DNA of 64,000 nucleotides from Dipteris shenzhenensis (lineage: Eukaryota > Polypodiophyta > Polypodiopsida > Gleicheniales): assembly GCA_047967505.1 (NCBI GenBank), contig CM106540.1. One strand, written 5' to 3'. Within the stretch, counting starts at the first letter, position 1, and each line of letters begins with the position of its first letter. Below the pieces are notes generated by a model, which worked only from the letters and a program-made list of their open reading frames with translations, was not told the origin of the DNA and did not search any database. Below, one piece after another: positions 42,304 through 59,380 of this stretch. The position numbers and the translations under genes are program-made.

Positions 42304-43960
42304 ATGGCCCAGCCTGCAAGACTGCGAATCCCAACGTTCGGCGAAAGTGGAAAGTTGGACGGCTCTAACTATCCACTCTGGAAGTTCAAGATGAAGACAA
42401 TCCTAAGCGCATATGAGCTTTGGGACTTTGCTACTGGGGTGGACGTTTGGGCGGTTGCGAGACCGGATCCAGCCAATGCAGGACAACAGATAGTACCAAC
42501 TGTGGATGAGATTCTCGCGTGGACAAGAAGAAATGCAGATGCACTATGTTATATTGTCTGCAGTATGAGTGATTCCATTATGGTGTTAATTCAACATGTC
42601 ACCACAATGGAGGAGGCATGGACGGTCTTGAAAAATCAGTATGAGACCACGAATCAGACACGGATTTAGAATTTGGAGACTCAACTCGCGAGCAAAAAAT
42701 TATCTGAGTCTAAAGTGGCAGAGAAGTTCATCACCAGGGTGAAGAATCTGCACGATCAGATGACTGCGATTGGCATCACCATCACCAGTGAGAATCTAGC
42801 ACAAAGGTGCATACAGATTCTCCCACCAAAGTATGACGGTCTTGTTACGGTGCTAAATACGCAGAACATAAATCCACCCCTCAGCTTTGAGGATTTCAGC
42901 ACGATGCTTTGGGAGGAGGAAATGCATCAAAAGACGAGGACTGGAGAAAATTTAGCTTTCTATGCTGGATCAAAGAAAGGTAAGGGTAAGGACTCTGGTA
43001 ACCCATCTTCTTCTGATGATAAAAAGAGAAAGAAGAAGATCAAGTGCTTCTATTGCAACAAGGCAGGGCACAAGCAAAATGAGTGCCGAAAGAAGATTGC
43101 AGATATGAGAAGAACAGAGTAAAGAAAGAGTTCAGCAACAGCACGCAGGTAGTACCAATAGAGCTGTTCGTAGCAATTGAGGAGATTTGCACGGAGGCAG
43201 TTCATGTACCTGTGGATGAACCTTGGATTATTGGCAGTGGTGCATCATGCCACATGACTAGTCGGAAGGATTGGTATACCTCTCTATAGCCAGTAGGGAA
43301 TGACATCTTGGTAGCAGTCGGCAATGATGCAAAATGTCTAGCAAAAGGAAAAGGTACGATTGCTCTCAAGTCAGATGGAGTTGTAAAACAGTTGTTCGAT
43401 GTTCTTTATGTGCTAGATATCAAGAGGAACTTGTTGTCTGTTTCTACGATCACGGATTGGGACCTCAAAGTTCAATTCGATAAGAATGGTGCACAAATTC
43501 TGGATCTTCAAGGGAAGGTCTCGTTGGTAAAGGTACACGATGCAACAACATCTATGAACTCTCAGCTTTCAGTGCTCAAGCCGATGTGAAGAACACTAAG
43601 CTATGGCATGAGAGGTTTGGTCATCTAAACCTTAGTTCTTTGAAGGAGATGCATAAATGTGGAATGATTGCAAAACCAAATAGAAATTTTAGATCTGCCC
43701 GATGTATGTGAAGCTTGCATGATGGGCAAGCAACATCGGCATCCCTTTCCTAAAGAGGCCAGCAGGGCAAAGGCTCCTCTAGAGCTTTCGCACGGAGCTC
43801 TGTGGAAAGATGGAGACAGAAGCTTTGGGTGGTTCCTACTACTTCATGATGTTGATCGACGACTACAGTAGAAGGATATGGATATACTTCCTGAAGACTA
43901 AAGATGAGGCTTTTAGTAAGTTCAAGGAATGGCACGTAATGGTCGAGAAAGAATCGGGGA
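42304..43960 (+). pseudogene. copia gag-protease-integrase polyprotein, broken
   Basis: gag starts MAQPARLRIPTFGESGKLDG and has YPLWKFKMKTILSAYELWDF (UBN2-type gag). A TAG at 42667 interrupts it, and the frame resumes to an intact zinc knuckle CFYCNKAGHKQNEC near 43045. The protease site reads IIGSGASCHMT, the catalytic Asp being changed to Gly. GAG-pre-integrase (LWHERFGHLNLSSLKEMHKC; CEACMMGKQHRHPFPK) and the start of integrase (YSRRIWIYFLKTKDEAFSKF) follow across several frameshifts. Confidence 0.9.
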
Positions 43961-44223
43961 GGGGGCCACAAATGAGACATCCTATTCATAGCACACAAGT
44001 CTTCTCGCACTCCTCTCGAGTCTTTGGAACCAACCAAGTGTGCCTAAATAGTAGCCCCCACATTCTTGAAGATATGCATGGGATCTAAGAGATGATTGAT
44101 TTGTAACTGACCCCAATAAGGAAGCTCGTGAAAGAGATAGCCTTTTCATACCAAGAGAAGGTTCCTCTCCAATGTATTGTCTTGATTTTGTTTTTTGTTT
44201 TCATGTTTGTATCTACATTAGAC

Positions 44224-44980
44224 ATGGGATTGCATCGCACGTCCGACGAGTACAGAAACCCTCGTAGGAGGAGACATCATGCTCTCTATTCGCCAAAGGA
44301 CTTTGATTCCCCTCAAGTGACACCTCAGGGGCCTACCCCTGTGACTAGACTCCTCTCGGACATAGCACTATGATTATCCCTCGGGGAACTCCTTTGCTAG
44401 CAACCCATGGCTTTGTCGGGAGTCTCGACGAGTTTGTGGCACAAATGACCGATAAAGAGGTAGCGAGATTCTTCTCTCTACTATCCCAGAGGACCTCAGC
44501 AATTCCCTCTCCTACACCGACGGCTGGACCTACTACCCAACTGTCCCCTCGTGCCCCTTCGACAGAGGGGTCATCACCTGGGCGTGCCAATCATAAGGAA
44601 AGGAAGAGTAGGAGGGGTCACTTATGTTTTGTTGACTTGGGAGATGTAGATGAGTCAACACACTCACATCCCTACAGGTCTCCACTTGGTCCTGAGACCC
44701 AGTACCAATCAAGTCCCTTGCCCTCTTCTACTCCCATTGCTACTCCTCGCTTCGGAATTGCTCACACAAACACCACTCGCTCAGACTCTGCCACTACCAT
44801 GAGTCCTCCTTACCCAATCAAGGACCTGTCCTATCAAATCACAATTGCTAGAGAGATAATAACAAATAAAAAGGACAAAGCAGTAATGGCCACCATGGAA
44901 GGTAGTAGTAGTAGTAGTAGTAGTAGTAGTTTGCATATACTTCGCCATGTATATCCTCTTCTATATCAGCTCGTTTGAGC
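44224..44980 (+). pseudogene. accessory gene of family 2, right (inverted) copy
   Basis: MGLHRTSDEYRNPRRRRHHA at 44224 matches the left copy at 35640. A frameshift near 44335-44370 leads to RGTPLLATHGFVGSLDEFVA and on through TEGSSPGRANHKERKSRRGH, VDLGDVDESTHSHPYRSPLG and a Ser-repeat tail (AGT)n at about 44905-44930. It stays open further than the left copy. Being on the opposite strand, it shows the right end of this composite is an inverted left end. Confidence 0.55.
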
Positions 44981-45228
44981 GATTTTATATCACTCTTTTC
45001 GAAAGGGTAATTTTATAACAAATAATGTTGTATATCTTCGACATGTATATGCTTCTGTTGCTCGATCAGTTCATTTCAACAATTTTGTATCACCCTTTTC
45101 GCAAGGAAAATTTTATAATAAAAAGCTTTTTTTTGTAATTACTATTAAAAAAACATTAGTGGAACAAAACAGAGCATGTTGTGGCCCTGTTTAGCCCAAC
45201 TAATGTTTTTGTTTTAGTTTTGTTAATC

Positions 45229-45312
45229 ATCGCTATATAGCGATGTTTACCAGTGTCGCTATATAGCAACGTTTATCAGTGTTGCTATATAGCGATGCTT
45301 ATATAGCAACCA
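45229..45312. repeat. right subterminal palindrome array, family 2
   Basis: Three to four copies of ATCGCTATATAGCGAT / GTCGCTATATAGCAAC lie just inside the right CACTA end (45424). They mirror the left array, including the neighbouring GGCCCTGTTTAGCCCAAC inverted pair. Confidence 0.8.
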
Positions 45313-45424
45313 TTCTTTTCCGACACTTATAACGACATAAATAACAACCTTTGCGCCCGTCAAAAGAATATTAGTGTAAAAAACATCGGTATTTTCGTCA
45401 GAAAAGAGCCTATGCCTTGTAGTG

Positions 45425-47930
45425 AGAACAGGCACATTCACTGACCAACCATACATATACAATAATGATCAAATCCCATGTGCCATCTGAGCAAACCCTT
45501 TTGGGAATTCCCCAAAGCAGATAGGACTAGCGCAGAATCACTAATGAACCATTTAATAAAAAAGAATAGGTGGGATGCACAAAAGCAGAGTATAATGAAA
45601 ACATTCCACAAAGTTCTCATAAAAGAAATCGAATGTATAGAAGCATGCCTTGCTCCAAAAAGAAAGTGTTTTTGCAAAGTGCAAAGGACAATTTCAATTT
45701 ATAACATTCACTTCAAGGCCTTGGAGGTCTAACGAGAATACTTTTCACTTATCTTGTTTATCTGACCAGCCTTTCAATGACACTAAATGGGAATCTCCAG
45801 ACACTGAAATCACACGAAATTGTAAATTTGAATCATGAATAAAACCCGTAGGAATATATGGAATAAATTATAGTACCCTCAAAGTCGTGGACGTAGAGAG
45901 TATGATTTGCATTGGATTTCATGTATCCTAAGTTACCCATGCAAAGTTTGCACCTTACATTATCTCTCTTATGATATAGGTGAGGATTGATTGGGCCTTC
46001 TCTTACCAATCCTCCCTTAAGTTGGAACCCTAACTTAAGTAGCATTTACTCGCAATGGCCAAAATCAGAGTAAATACGTCAGAGGCATTGCATGGACATC
46101 ACATTGAGTTATTTATTCCCTTTAAACTTTCAGCGAATAAAGGTTTAATGAGATGTCATGACATTGAAATTCACTTTTTGTAATCCTTCAAATAATCTAG
46201 CATAAACTAGTACTCACAGAATCAGCTCACTGCTGAATGTAATCTAATAGTTTTCATTTTAGCAGTCATGCCAAAACTTTTGAATATAGTTCTTTCTTTT
46301 TTTAAATTGCAACCATGCCATTCACTTTCCGATCACAATTTATACCTTTATAAGGTTAGCACATATCCAATAATACAAATTCATATTTTTGTTATCACAC
46401 CTTGTCCTGGTAAACAATAGACCATTTAGTGGCACAAAACAAATGAAAAAGCTATATATCAAGTCATCCAATAGCTCTTGATTACCATTCCTCTTCGCAA
46501 GTTCTAGTACCCATAATTTTGGCCGCTTGTGCAGCCTTGCGAGGTTTTAACTTTGATGACTGCAATGTTGCCTCAATCCCAAGAGGTCAATGACAAGTTA
46601 GCCACTTCAAAGTGTGAGATCTTATACATCAATCTTGAGAACACAAATAATTTTAGATGATGATTGGAATCTAAAATCCAAGGCAAAGAGTACAGAGCAC
46701 CTTTTCAATAATGATAGTCAGATTTTCCTTTGCTGTTCTGAAGGGGTTCTCGACTGCCAAACTCTGGAAGTAGTGGTACACTGCGAGCAGATCATCTCCA
46801 CTATATACAGCCAACACCGCCAGCTGCATGTGCAGAAATTGATCCGAGTTCCATACACATTCATCCATAGGACCCCTTGTAGAGAGCAACTTTAAAAATT
46901 AATTTTCCAGGTCTTTAGTCTGGGGTACAAAATGCATAGTAGCATGTTGCAAACAAAAGAGAAAAGAAACCAAAACTCATAATTGTTCTCCTGGTTCCAA
47001 AGAAACCATATAAAGAACAATCATAGTGATCCCTAGGATCATGTAGAAACCTGCACTAACGCTTCCGATGAGAAAAAGGGAGTTTTGTTTGACTGACTCT
47101 TCATCCATTTTCCATACACCATTCCTGCAATACAAGCAAATAGAATAACAAGGCCCTTAATAAGACCAAGCTTAAAAGGAAAAACATACATGTAGTATTG
47201 GATGCTTCGTTGAGTGGACTAGCGCTATCAGTTTCCATTTTATGAGTATAAGCCCTTAACTACCATCTCTCTTTTGTAAATGCCAATGTCCACTCTCCTT
47301 TACAATCAAGAACAACATGCTCTTTTCTATCTGATCAGAACAAAGCATAACTTTAAAGATCTTGAACTTGCATCTGTCTTCTCCCAAAGCAATGCGCATG
47401 GCATGGTCACACAGGCAAAAATTAAAAAAGAGACCTATGATATCACAAAAGAAAATGGAAATCTAACGGCACAAGCAGTGCATGTATGAAACAATATATC
47501 CGCTCATCATGCATCAAAACCTACAAAAGCCGTGATACAGATGCATAAAGAAGGAGTTTACGATCCCCTCCAACAAGAACAGCTACAAAACACATGTATC
47601 ATCAAACAAGATCCCTTACAAGGCAACAATTTCAAAATGAACAGAATAAAAGACTTCCAATTACGCCACAGGAAAGAGCGAGCTATCTAGAATGGAAACG
47701 GTGACCTCTCTATCATCGAGCTCTTGTTTGTGGGGATAGCAAACAAAACAAAACTACCATCATGACCTCAATTCACAATCGAGGCTTTGGGAATTTTCCA
47801 TGGCACAGACCGAGAGAACAAATTGCAAATGCCGAAGCCCTGCTAGACATCATCGATTCCCTTTTAAGCTCTATGAAAGATTCAAGGCATGGTGGTGGCA
47901 TCAGTGTAGCTGACTTTGTGTCTGCAATCC
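45425..47930. other. intergenic, no gene seen
   Basis: AT-rich DNA with only short frames. No domain motif or splice-linked coding was found on either strand. The segment 47640-47710 (CAGAATAAAAGACTTCCAAT...) recurs at 49060-49130. Confidence 0.4.
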
Positions 47931-47931
47931 T

Positions 47932-48483
47932 TCAAGCCCTTTCTAGGCCATCCAATGAAGATGAAACTGTCCAAATACACTGGGAGTTATTGGGGTTCGG
48001 AGCCAATGGTGTTCTACATTCTTTCCATCGCTCAATTTTCCTCCATTCTTTGATCGGATTGCAAACATAAAGCCCATTGCATCGCAAATCATCCCAATCA
48101 CAACAAAGCAATAACCCTCCTCCCGATGCCAGAATACGGACACGGGAGGGAAGGAACCTGATTTGTTTTCTATGCCACTTTGCCGAACCATCGATGAGGA
48201 TAAAGTTATCGGTACTTTTCTCTCTACACAAAAAGGAGGGGGCCTTGGCATGACATTTTCGAAACTCTCTTGAAGGAAGTTCTCTCCATCTTTTGTGGAC
48301 AAACCCAAACCTCACAAGAGAGATGAAGGGCAGCTTGGAGATGGTTTCATCTAGCAACTCTAAAGGCAGCCTCCCCCAGATTTGTGGGTGGAGGGAATGA
48401 AGAGAGGAGGGTTCCAACTCTAATGGCATTCCTGCATCAAGAACATGAACTGCTCCCTTGATTGTAAGAGCCAGTGCACACAA
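47932..48483 (-). CDS. F-box protein (kelch/FBA-type), truncated
   Basis: The 183-codon minus-strand frame from ATG 48483 has an F-box at residues about 33-80 (IWGRLPLELLDETISKLPFI, then RFGFVHKRWRELPSREFRKC, PSFLC), the Skp1-binding module of SCF ubiquitin ligases. Next comes the start of a substrate-binding domain: RILASGGGLLLCCDWD and LYVCNPIKEWRKI match the GGLL...VCNP-x-x-x-W strand of plant F-box/kelch or FBA proteins. The frame then ends (LDGLERA-TGA). Typical members run 350-450 aa, so about half is missing and no continuation was found downstream. It is probably a truncated gene or pseudogene. Confidence 0.72.
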   Translation of the reverse strand: MCALALTIKGAVHVLDAGMPLELEPSSLHSLHPQIWGRLPLELLDETISKLPFISLVRFGFVHKRWRELPSREFRKCHAKAPSFLCREKSTDNFILIDGSAKWHRKQIRFLPSRVRILASGGGLLLCCDWDDLRCNGLYVCNPIKEWRKIERWKECRTPLAPNPNNSQCIWTVSSSLDGLERA

Positions 48484-48499
48484 TCCTCTTAAGGCCTTT

Positions 48500-53677
<5,178 letters not shown>

Positions 53678-54180
53678 TTTAATTCAAAAAAATTCATGAA
53701 TTCTATTTATTTATACTCAAACTAATGTATCTAAGAAACCAAGATTGATTGTGTTGCAATCTAGCACTACATTGGCATACAATGTATTACGCACGTAATC
53801 TTGCAAAATTCTATGTATGAAAGCAGAGAGGGGATATGCATATAAACATGTTTAATTCAAACAAATTCAATGAATTTTATTTTTTTATACTCAAACTAAT
53901 GTATCCCATAAACCAAGATTGATTGTGTTGCAATCTAGCACTACATTGGTATACAATGCATTATGCACGTAATCTTGCAAAATTCCATGTATGAAAGCAG
54001 AGAGGGAATATGCATACAAACATGTTTAATTCAAACAAATTCATGAATCTTATTTATTTATACTCAAACTAATGTATCCCATGAACCAAGATTGATTGTG
54101 TTGCAATCTAGCACTACATTGGCATATAATGCATTACACATGTAATCTTGCAAAATTCCTTGTATGAAAGCAAAGAGGGG
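53678..54180. repeat. three tandem copies of a 174-bp unit
   Basis: Units start TTTAATTCAAA at 53678, 53851 and 54025 (periods 173 and 174). Each runs through AACCAAGATTGATTGTGTTG, CAATCTAGCACTACATTGGC and TAATCTTGCAAAATTC to AAGCAGAGAGGG. Identity looks above 90%. A partial earlier copy (CAAATTCATGAATTCTATTT) is at about 53640. The third unit runs into the LINE remnant. Confidence 0.85.
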
Positions 54181-54184
54181 GTTT

Positions 54185-57100
54185 TAGGAAAGCTAAGAAG
54201 GCATTACAACAATACCCTAAGGAGTAATCCTACACTGAGTGAGGAAAGCCAAGCGGTTCTAGTGTTGGAAGGGGTCATCAAACTTCAAAATTTATCTTTT
54301 GAAATTAAAGATCCCACCTTGAGACCCAGCAAAGCGGGACTCCAACTTGTCGTAGACGAGTCAGGCTACTCATTATTTATAATGGTCTTGATAGATGGCC
54401 CCGCCTCAGGTGGTCTCACATGCTTTCCACGTGGGGGGGCTCTAGCGTTGTTGATTACATCATGAGATCCCCTGCCTTCACATCTCATATCACTGATTTT
54501 ACTGTAGCACCTCTTCCTCCAGGAACTAATCATACCTACCTATTCTTTAGTATTTCCACTCCCCGTTGCACAGCACCTTCCACCCCATAGATTCCTTACT
54601 CCACCTATCATGACATATGCTTTGACCACGATCTCTCACCTATATACTCAGGCCGTCTGTACATACTTCTCACTTATATTGACTTCATACCCCTATTAGA
54701 GGACCGGCTGTGCTGATCGCTCACTCACTACACGAGGCTGCCCTTCATGACTTCCCTCACACCACTCGCTCCACTCGGTCACCACCACTTGATCACCTCA
54801 CTACACGAGGCTGCCCTTCATGACTTCCCTCACACCATTCGCTCCACCTGATCACCACCACCTAGGATCGTACCTTATAATAGTTGGTACGATAATGAGT
54901 GTAAGGCTTTACACAGTCAGCTCAGATTCAAAACCATAAACAATCTTCTGAACGAACTAGAGACGCTACGCAAGTATCATCAATTGTACATAGAAAGAAA
55001 CTAGAATTCGTTCATTAGAACGAGGAGGAAATACTGAACATTTTGTTTAGTAACAACTCTAAGGGACGGTCCCCCTCACCACTCACTGACACTCAGGTTA
55101 GGTATAACTATGCATGCACGCTATATGATATCCCAAATCAGCTAGTTCCTAACCTCTCACATATGCCATGCCCCACATCGTGCACACTCTTCACTAGGGG
55201 AGGAGTGAAGGATGCCGCAATGAAACTTCATAATGGTCGACGAGCAAAGGATCATGAGGGGGTATGCACTAAATTCATTGCATATGGGATTACCTCCTAG
55301 CCCCAATCTTAGCAAAGCTCTTTAATCAAGCTGTTTGTTTGGGGTTTAAAAGCACTTGAACCATTAACACTATTTCACCCATCCACAAGGCAAGGGATCC
55401 CATGAGCCCGGAGAATTATAGGACCATTATGATTGGACATGTCATGTCCAAGATTTATACATCAGTGCTTGATTCTGAGGTCAGTCAATTTGCAGAGTGT
55501 TGAGGACTTAGAGCAACAAGACAGGCTAGTTTCTGACATGATCATGGTACCATGGATCACATTGTCATGCTTAGGTGTATCATCGACGAGGAGGCGAGGG
55601 CACGGAAGTAGAGGGGGTTTACTGTTGCTTTGTGGATTTTCGCAAAGCATTTAACACTATTCTGAGAGCCCGCCTCCTGTGACGGCTACAGGATTGGATT
55701 ATGACCAAGAGATCATTTGGGCTGTCATGGCACTTTACGAGAGAGTCTCATGCAGAGTCCGGGTAGGGTCAGGTTGGATAAACAAGATCATGAGCACTAT
55801 TGGGTTCAAACAAGGGTATCCTTTATTACCTACCCTGTTTGGCCTCTACATTGACAAGCTCGAGATAGTGATGCGTATACAGGGGGGATGGATGCTCTCT
55901 TGCTGGCACGCTGATCCAGATATTGTTGTATGCAGATCATGAGGCACTTTTGTCTTCCTCAGCAGAGGGGGGCTCCAAAGACACCTCGACACACTACAAT
56001 TTTTTTGTGAGTCTCATGATTTGAAGGTCAACCTTGGTAAAACAAAGGTTATGATCTTCAATACATCTCGAGCCGTCATGCAACAGGAGCAGTTCACGTT
56101 TGATGGGGTTTTCATAATCTTGGGGTTTTCTTCTCCGGACCCATCTTCATTATGAGACCCACGACGCAAGCCTGCTTGGGCAAGGGATACGCTTCATTGG
56201 CCAGACTAGAGAGGCGGTGCTTCCGCTCGCACTTTTAGAATGCATGTACCAAGGGGCTGCTTTTTAACTCCTTCGTCTGCCTAGCGGGGATGTATGGCAG
56301 CCCTTGATGGGGGCCAGATTTGTCGGATATAGAGTGGCTATAGGTTCTCATGCTATTGCAGATGATTCATGGTGAGCCATCCGTTCCTCACCAGATCATT
56401 CAGGCTCGGTTTGGGCCATTCCCATTATAGCTAGATGGGGCATTTCAAGTCATCACATATCTATATCGAGTCAGGGAGTACGGGGATTGCACTTTTGGGT
56501 GCAACAAACTACCATCGCTAGCATTGTCCTCCTCTATGGCACTATTAGCAAGGGGTGACCAGAGATGCTAGTATGCACACACACACAGAGATGGTTTGAA
56601 CAAACTGGGGCTCCACATGGATAGAATTCCTCCCCTCCAGTACAGTATGGACGCTTTATTTTCTCCCCTCTTGTCACACGAGGTCAACCAGGTCATTCGT
56701 GAGGATCTCTTACAACTACACATATTCCGGACCTGGCTCGAACCAAGCAAGCTTCCAATGAAGCTCAGCTTCTACAAGGATAACTGCTTGTATATCACAA
56801 AGGAGGGTTTCATTGACCCACTGGGATACATACAGATCCACCTACCCCACTCAATGAGGATCTCTATTGGATAGTTTCGATTCTCTTTGCATAGACTTCA
56901 TATCGAGAGTAGCAGAGCAGAGGGCCTACCCAGGGAGAGGCGCATATGCACATTATGTGTACAGGAGGTTGAGATGGAGGAGCACTTATCTTCAAGTGTG
57001 TTGTTTACTATGAGATCCGAGAGCATTTCTATTGCCTCTTCAGAGATAGCTCTAGGGTTTTGTCTCGATTCCTCTCCTATCCAGACCATAGATGCTTGGC

Positions 57101-57270
57101 GGCTTTCATTCATGAGGCAGCCAGGCACTGCGAGAGGCTACTTCAATCCAGGGAGACAAGAGCAGACTTCTTTCTTGGCAGATCCCTCTCAGAGCTCTAT
57201 CACGGAGTTCTTCCAGCCAGATCGCACGGATCCCCACGATACAAGGCCGCAACATGATCATGACCCAAAG
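54185..57270 (+). pseudogene. LINE retrotransposon ORF2 remnant (endonuclease, RT, C-terminal zinc knuckle)
   Basis: In order across shifting plus-strand frames: the apurinic-like endonuclease end (TLRPSKAGLQLV; STWGGSSVVDYIMRSPAFTS, HITDFTV; about 54310-54560); the pre-RT segment (AAMKLHNGRRAKDHEG, KFIAYGI; about 55215-55300); the reverse transcriptase (RDPMSPENYRTIMIGHVMSK; QASF...HGTMDHIVML; VAFVDFRKAFNTI; IGFKQGYPLLPTLFGLYIDK; about 55390-55960), with the YADD motif reduced to LLYADHE near 55930; and a C-terminal zinc knuckle (RRICTLCVQEVEMEEHL, near 56940). More than ten frameshifts or stops occur. The domain order fits a non-LTR element with an APE endonuclease. The clade is not resolved. 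Confidence 0.82.
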
Positions 57271-57659
57271 CTAGTGACTCAACACCTCAGAGGGTTGACA
57301 CACAAATTACACTTGAGGATATCCCCTCTTTGTTCAGAGTCGAAGCCCAACTAACTGGGGTTATCATAGCCCTTGTTAGGCACAAAGCTATGACCAGGAG
57401 ACGTCACAGGTGCACACCTGTCCGACAACACTGTATTGCCGATTTCATGCCTCCATTCCCTCATCCACCCCGATGTCCTGATGATGAGATTGATGTAGCC
57501 GACCATTGACATAACTATAATGTACTTAGTACTATCAATTTGCATTTTTTGCATTCTGCATTGGCGTGGATGCTCGTTTAGTAGCTCCACCCTCTCAACT
57601 CATTTGTACCAAGCTTTTCACAGTCTCATAGACCCATCGGTCTTCCAAAGATTTTAATA

Positions 57660-57672
57660 AATTTTCATTCTT

Positions 57673-57710
<38 letters not shown>

Positions 57711-57715
57711 CTACT
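57660..57715. repeat. (CT)n microsatellite
   Basis: TTTCTCTCTCTCTCTTTCTC followed by CT repeats, at the 3' end of the LINE remnant region. Confidence 0.85.
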
Positions 57716-57779
57716 CGCTCGTCAGACCCTAGACATGGAGGATAAGATGATAAGGGCATAGGGATTATCAAGAAGAGGA

Positions 57780-58018
57780 GACGTGGAGAGACAGAGCCAG
57801 AGGGTTGTCATGCCATGCAATACCACATATCTACCCCTATGTGTAAAGAAGAGTGTCAAGGCATCCAAGTCCATGCTAGTCTCCCCCAAGGATTTCATCC
57901 AATCACAACCGAAGACAATATCGATTGGACCCATGTCCGATGCAAAGATATCAACTACAAAATCATAATCATGAGAGAAGCAAATCCTCACATCCTGGCA
58001 ACATAGTTTGTTGGTCAT
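57780..58018 (-). pseudogene. Ty3-gypsy protease fragment
   Basis: Minus-strand frame: DVRICFSHDYDFVVDIFASD, then MGPIDIVFGCDWMKSLGETS and a terminal DALTLFFTHRGRYVVLHG. The D-I-V-F-G-x-DWM-K block and the following strands match the C-terminal half of gypsy aspartic proteases. The active-site half and the reverse transcriptase were not found nearby. Confidence 0.7.
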
Positions 58019-58370
58019 ATGATAAGAGTGCAGAGCAAAGATAGACTAGGACAGGTGAAAAATGACCACCATGTACTCCTAAGATGTGGAGTCTATGTAC
58101 ACTTCAGAGAAAGATATGATGACAAACGAGACAACCTAAAAACTCTATTGGAATAGCTAGCTACAAAGCTAGGAATCTATCTAAAAGATGTTTTGAAACA
58201 CGAAACAAAGTACTTGGACTAGCACACAAACTAGTCCAACAAGTATCCACTTTATAGCAATCTATAGTATTCTATTTCCCCAGATGTAAAAGATCAATAC
58301 TTGTTGATACTAATCATAAGTTCCATAGATCTTGAAGGACCTCAAGAGGACTTTAATAGAATCATATCAT

Positions 58371-58490
58371 CTCTCTCTCTCTATATATATATATGTGTGT
58401 GTGTGTGTGTGAGTGTGTGTGTGTGTGTGTAGATGGAATCTCTCTCTCTCTCTCTCTCTCCCCATATATATATATATATCTGTTCATGGG
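58371..58490. repeat. compound microsatellite (CT)n (AT)n (GT)n
   Basis: CT run, AT run, GT run to 58430, then CT run (58439-58460) and AT run (58464-58479). Confidence 0.9.
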
Positions 58491-59259
58491 TACATGTGTG
58501 CACGTGCTTGCCTCGCTTACTAACAACCCGTGTCCCTCCTAGGATGATGCCACTGTCTCTTTCAAGAGGGACACGGGTTCTAACCACTCTCCCAACTAAC
58601 CCACTTCCATGACCAAGTCTGCGTTGGCCTCTATTTGATGGAGATGATGTGACACGAGAGACCTTATTACAACAAATCAAATAGTAGGAGGTGACAGTGC
58701 CACGGGAGATAGATCGAGCACATCAACACATCACAAGCTTCTATGCCTTCGAGTCAACTGGAGGACACAATGGGGTAGAGCAGGAGATAGCTGACATGAG
58801 GGCACCATGGATCAACGAGAAGAGACAATGTGGGTGGGTGGAGGCACCACGCGTGATGCAAAGGCTGACCAAAGCACACATGATAAAAGGTCCAACCCAT
58901 CACTGCCTCTATTCTAAGAAGACTGCCCGAGCCGAGGAGTCACTCTTGATATGATCCTCCAGAGACAAAGATCACGAAGACCAAGCCCCCCGTCACAACG
59001 AGAGTACGCAAATACGAGACACACCAATGGAGGATCTTCTGTATCTCCCCTAGACACTTGGTGCTCGATTTCAAGACCATAGCATACCGCATTGCAGCAA
59101 TTTCAGCTATGGTTTTGATTTTGATTTTCTTGTTAGCACTCAACATATGGCAACGGTCTTAATGCACCCTTGCACTTGCCCCAGCCCACGATGGCTTGTA
59201 TTTGGATCAATTTTGGATGTCCCTATACGTCATAGGACCATGAGGCCTTTGGAAGATCG

Positions 59260-59261
<2 letters not shown>

Positions 59262-59320
<59 letters not shown>

Positions 59321-59328
59321 TGTCTCTA

Positions 59329-59359
<31 letters not shown>

Positions 59360-59380
59360 TACACACACACACACACAGCT
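59262..59380. repeat. (CT)n / (CA)n microsatellite
   Basis: A CT dinucleotide run of about 45 bp, interrupted CTGTCTCT repeats, then CT and CA runs. Confidence 0.9.

Larger units (their letters stand above)
41720..43970 (+). mobile_element. Ty1-copia retrotransposon, 5' half (LTR, PBS, gag, partial pol)
   Basis: Non-coding sequence with TATATAAG at 41975 ends CTTACA at 42233, immediately followed by TGGTATCAGAGCC (42234-42246), complementary to plant initiator-Met tRNA: an LTR/PBS junction. gag-pol follows from ATG 42304. The 5' LTR start cannot be fixed, since no second LTR is present in the window. The element stops in the integrase at about 43970, where family-2 CACTA sequence resumes. 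Reverse transcriptase, RNase H and the 3' LTR are missing. Confidence 0.82.
34668..45424 (+). mobile_element. composite CACTA element, family 2 (CACTACAAGG ends)
   Basis: The left end CACTACAAGGCATAGGCCCT and the right end (reverse complement CACTACAAGGCATAGGCTCT) are near-identical CACTA termini. The similarity goes far beyond a terminal repeat: the left about 1 kb, with its minus-strand gene, and the right about 1.2 kb, with a plus-strand gene, are inverted diverged copies. Flanking triplets differ (TAT left, AGA right), so the ends probably come from two elements. Between them lie a TNP2 gene (38592-41700) with a duplicated 5' region, a low-complexity block (35.7-37.7 kb) and a copia element (about 41.7-43.97 kb). 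No genuine TNP2-side right end is found. Confidence 0.75.
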
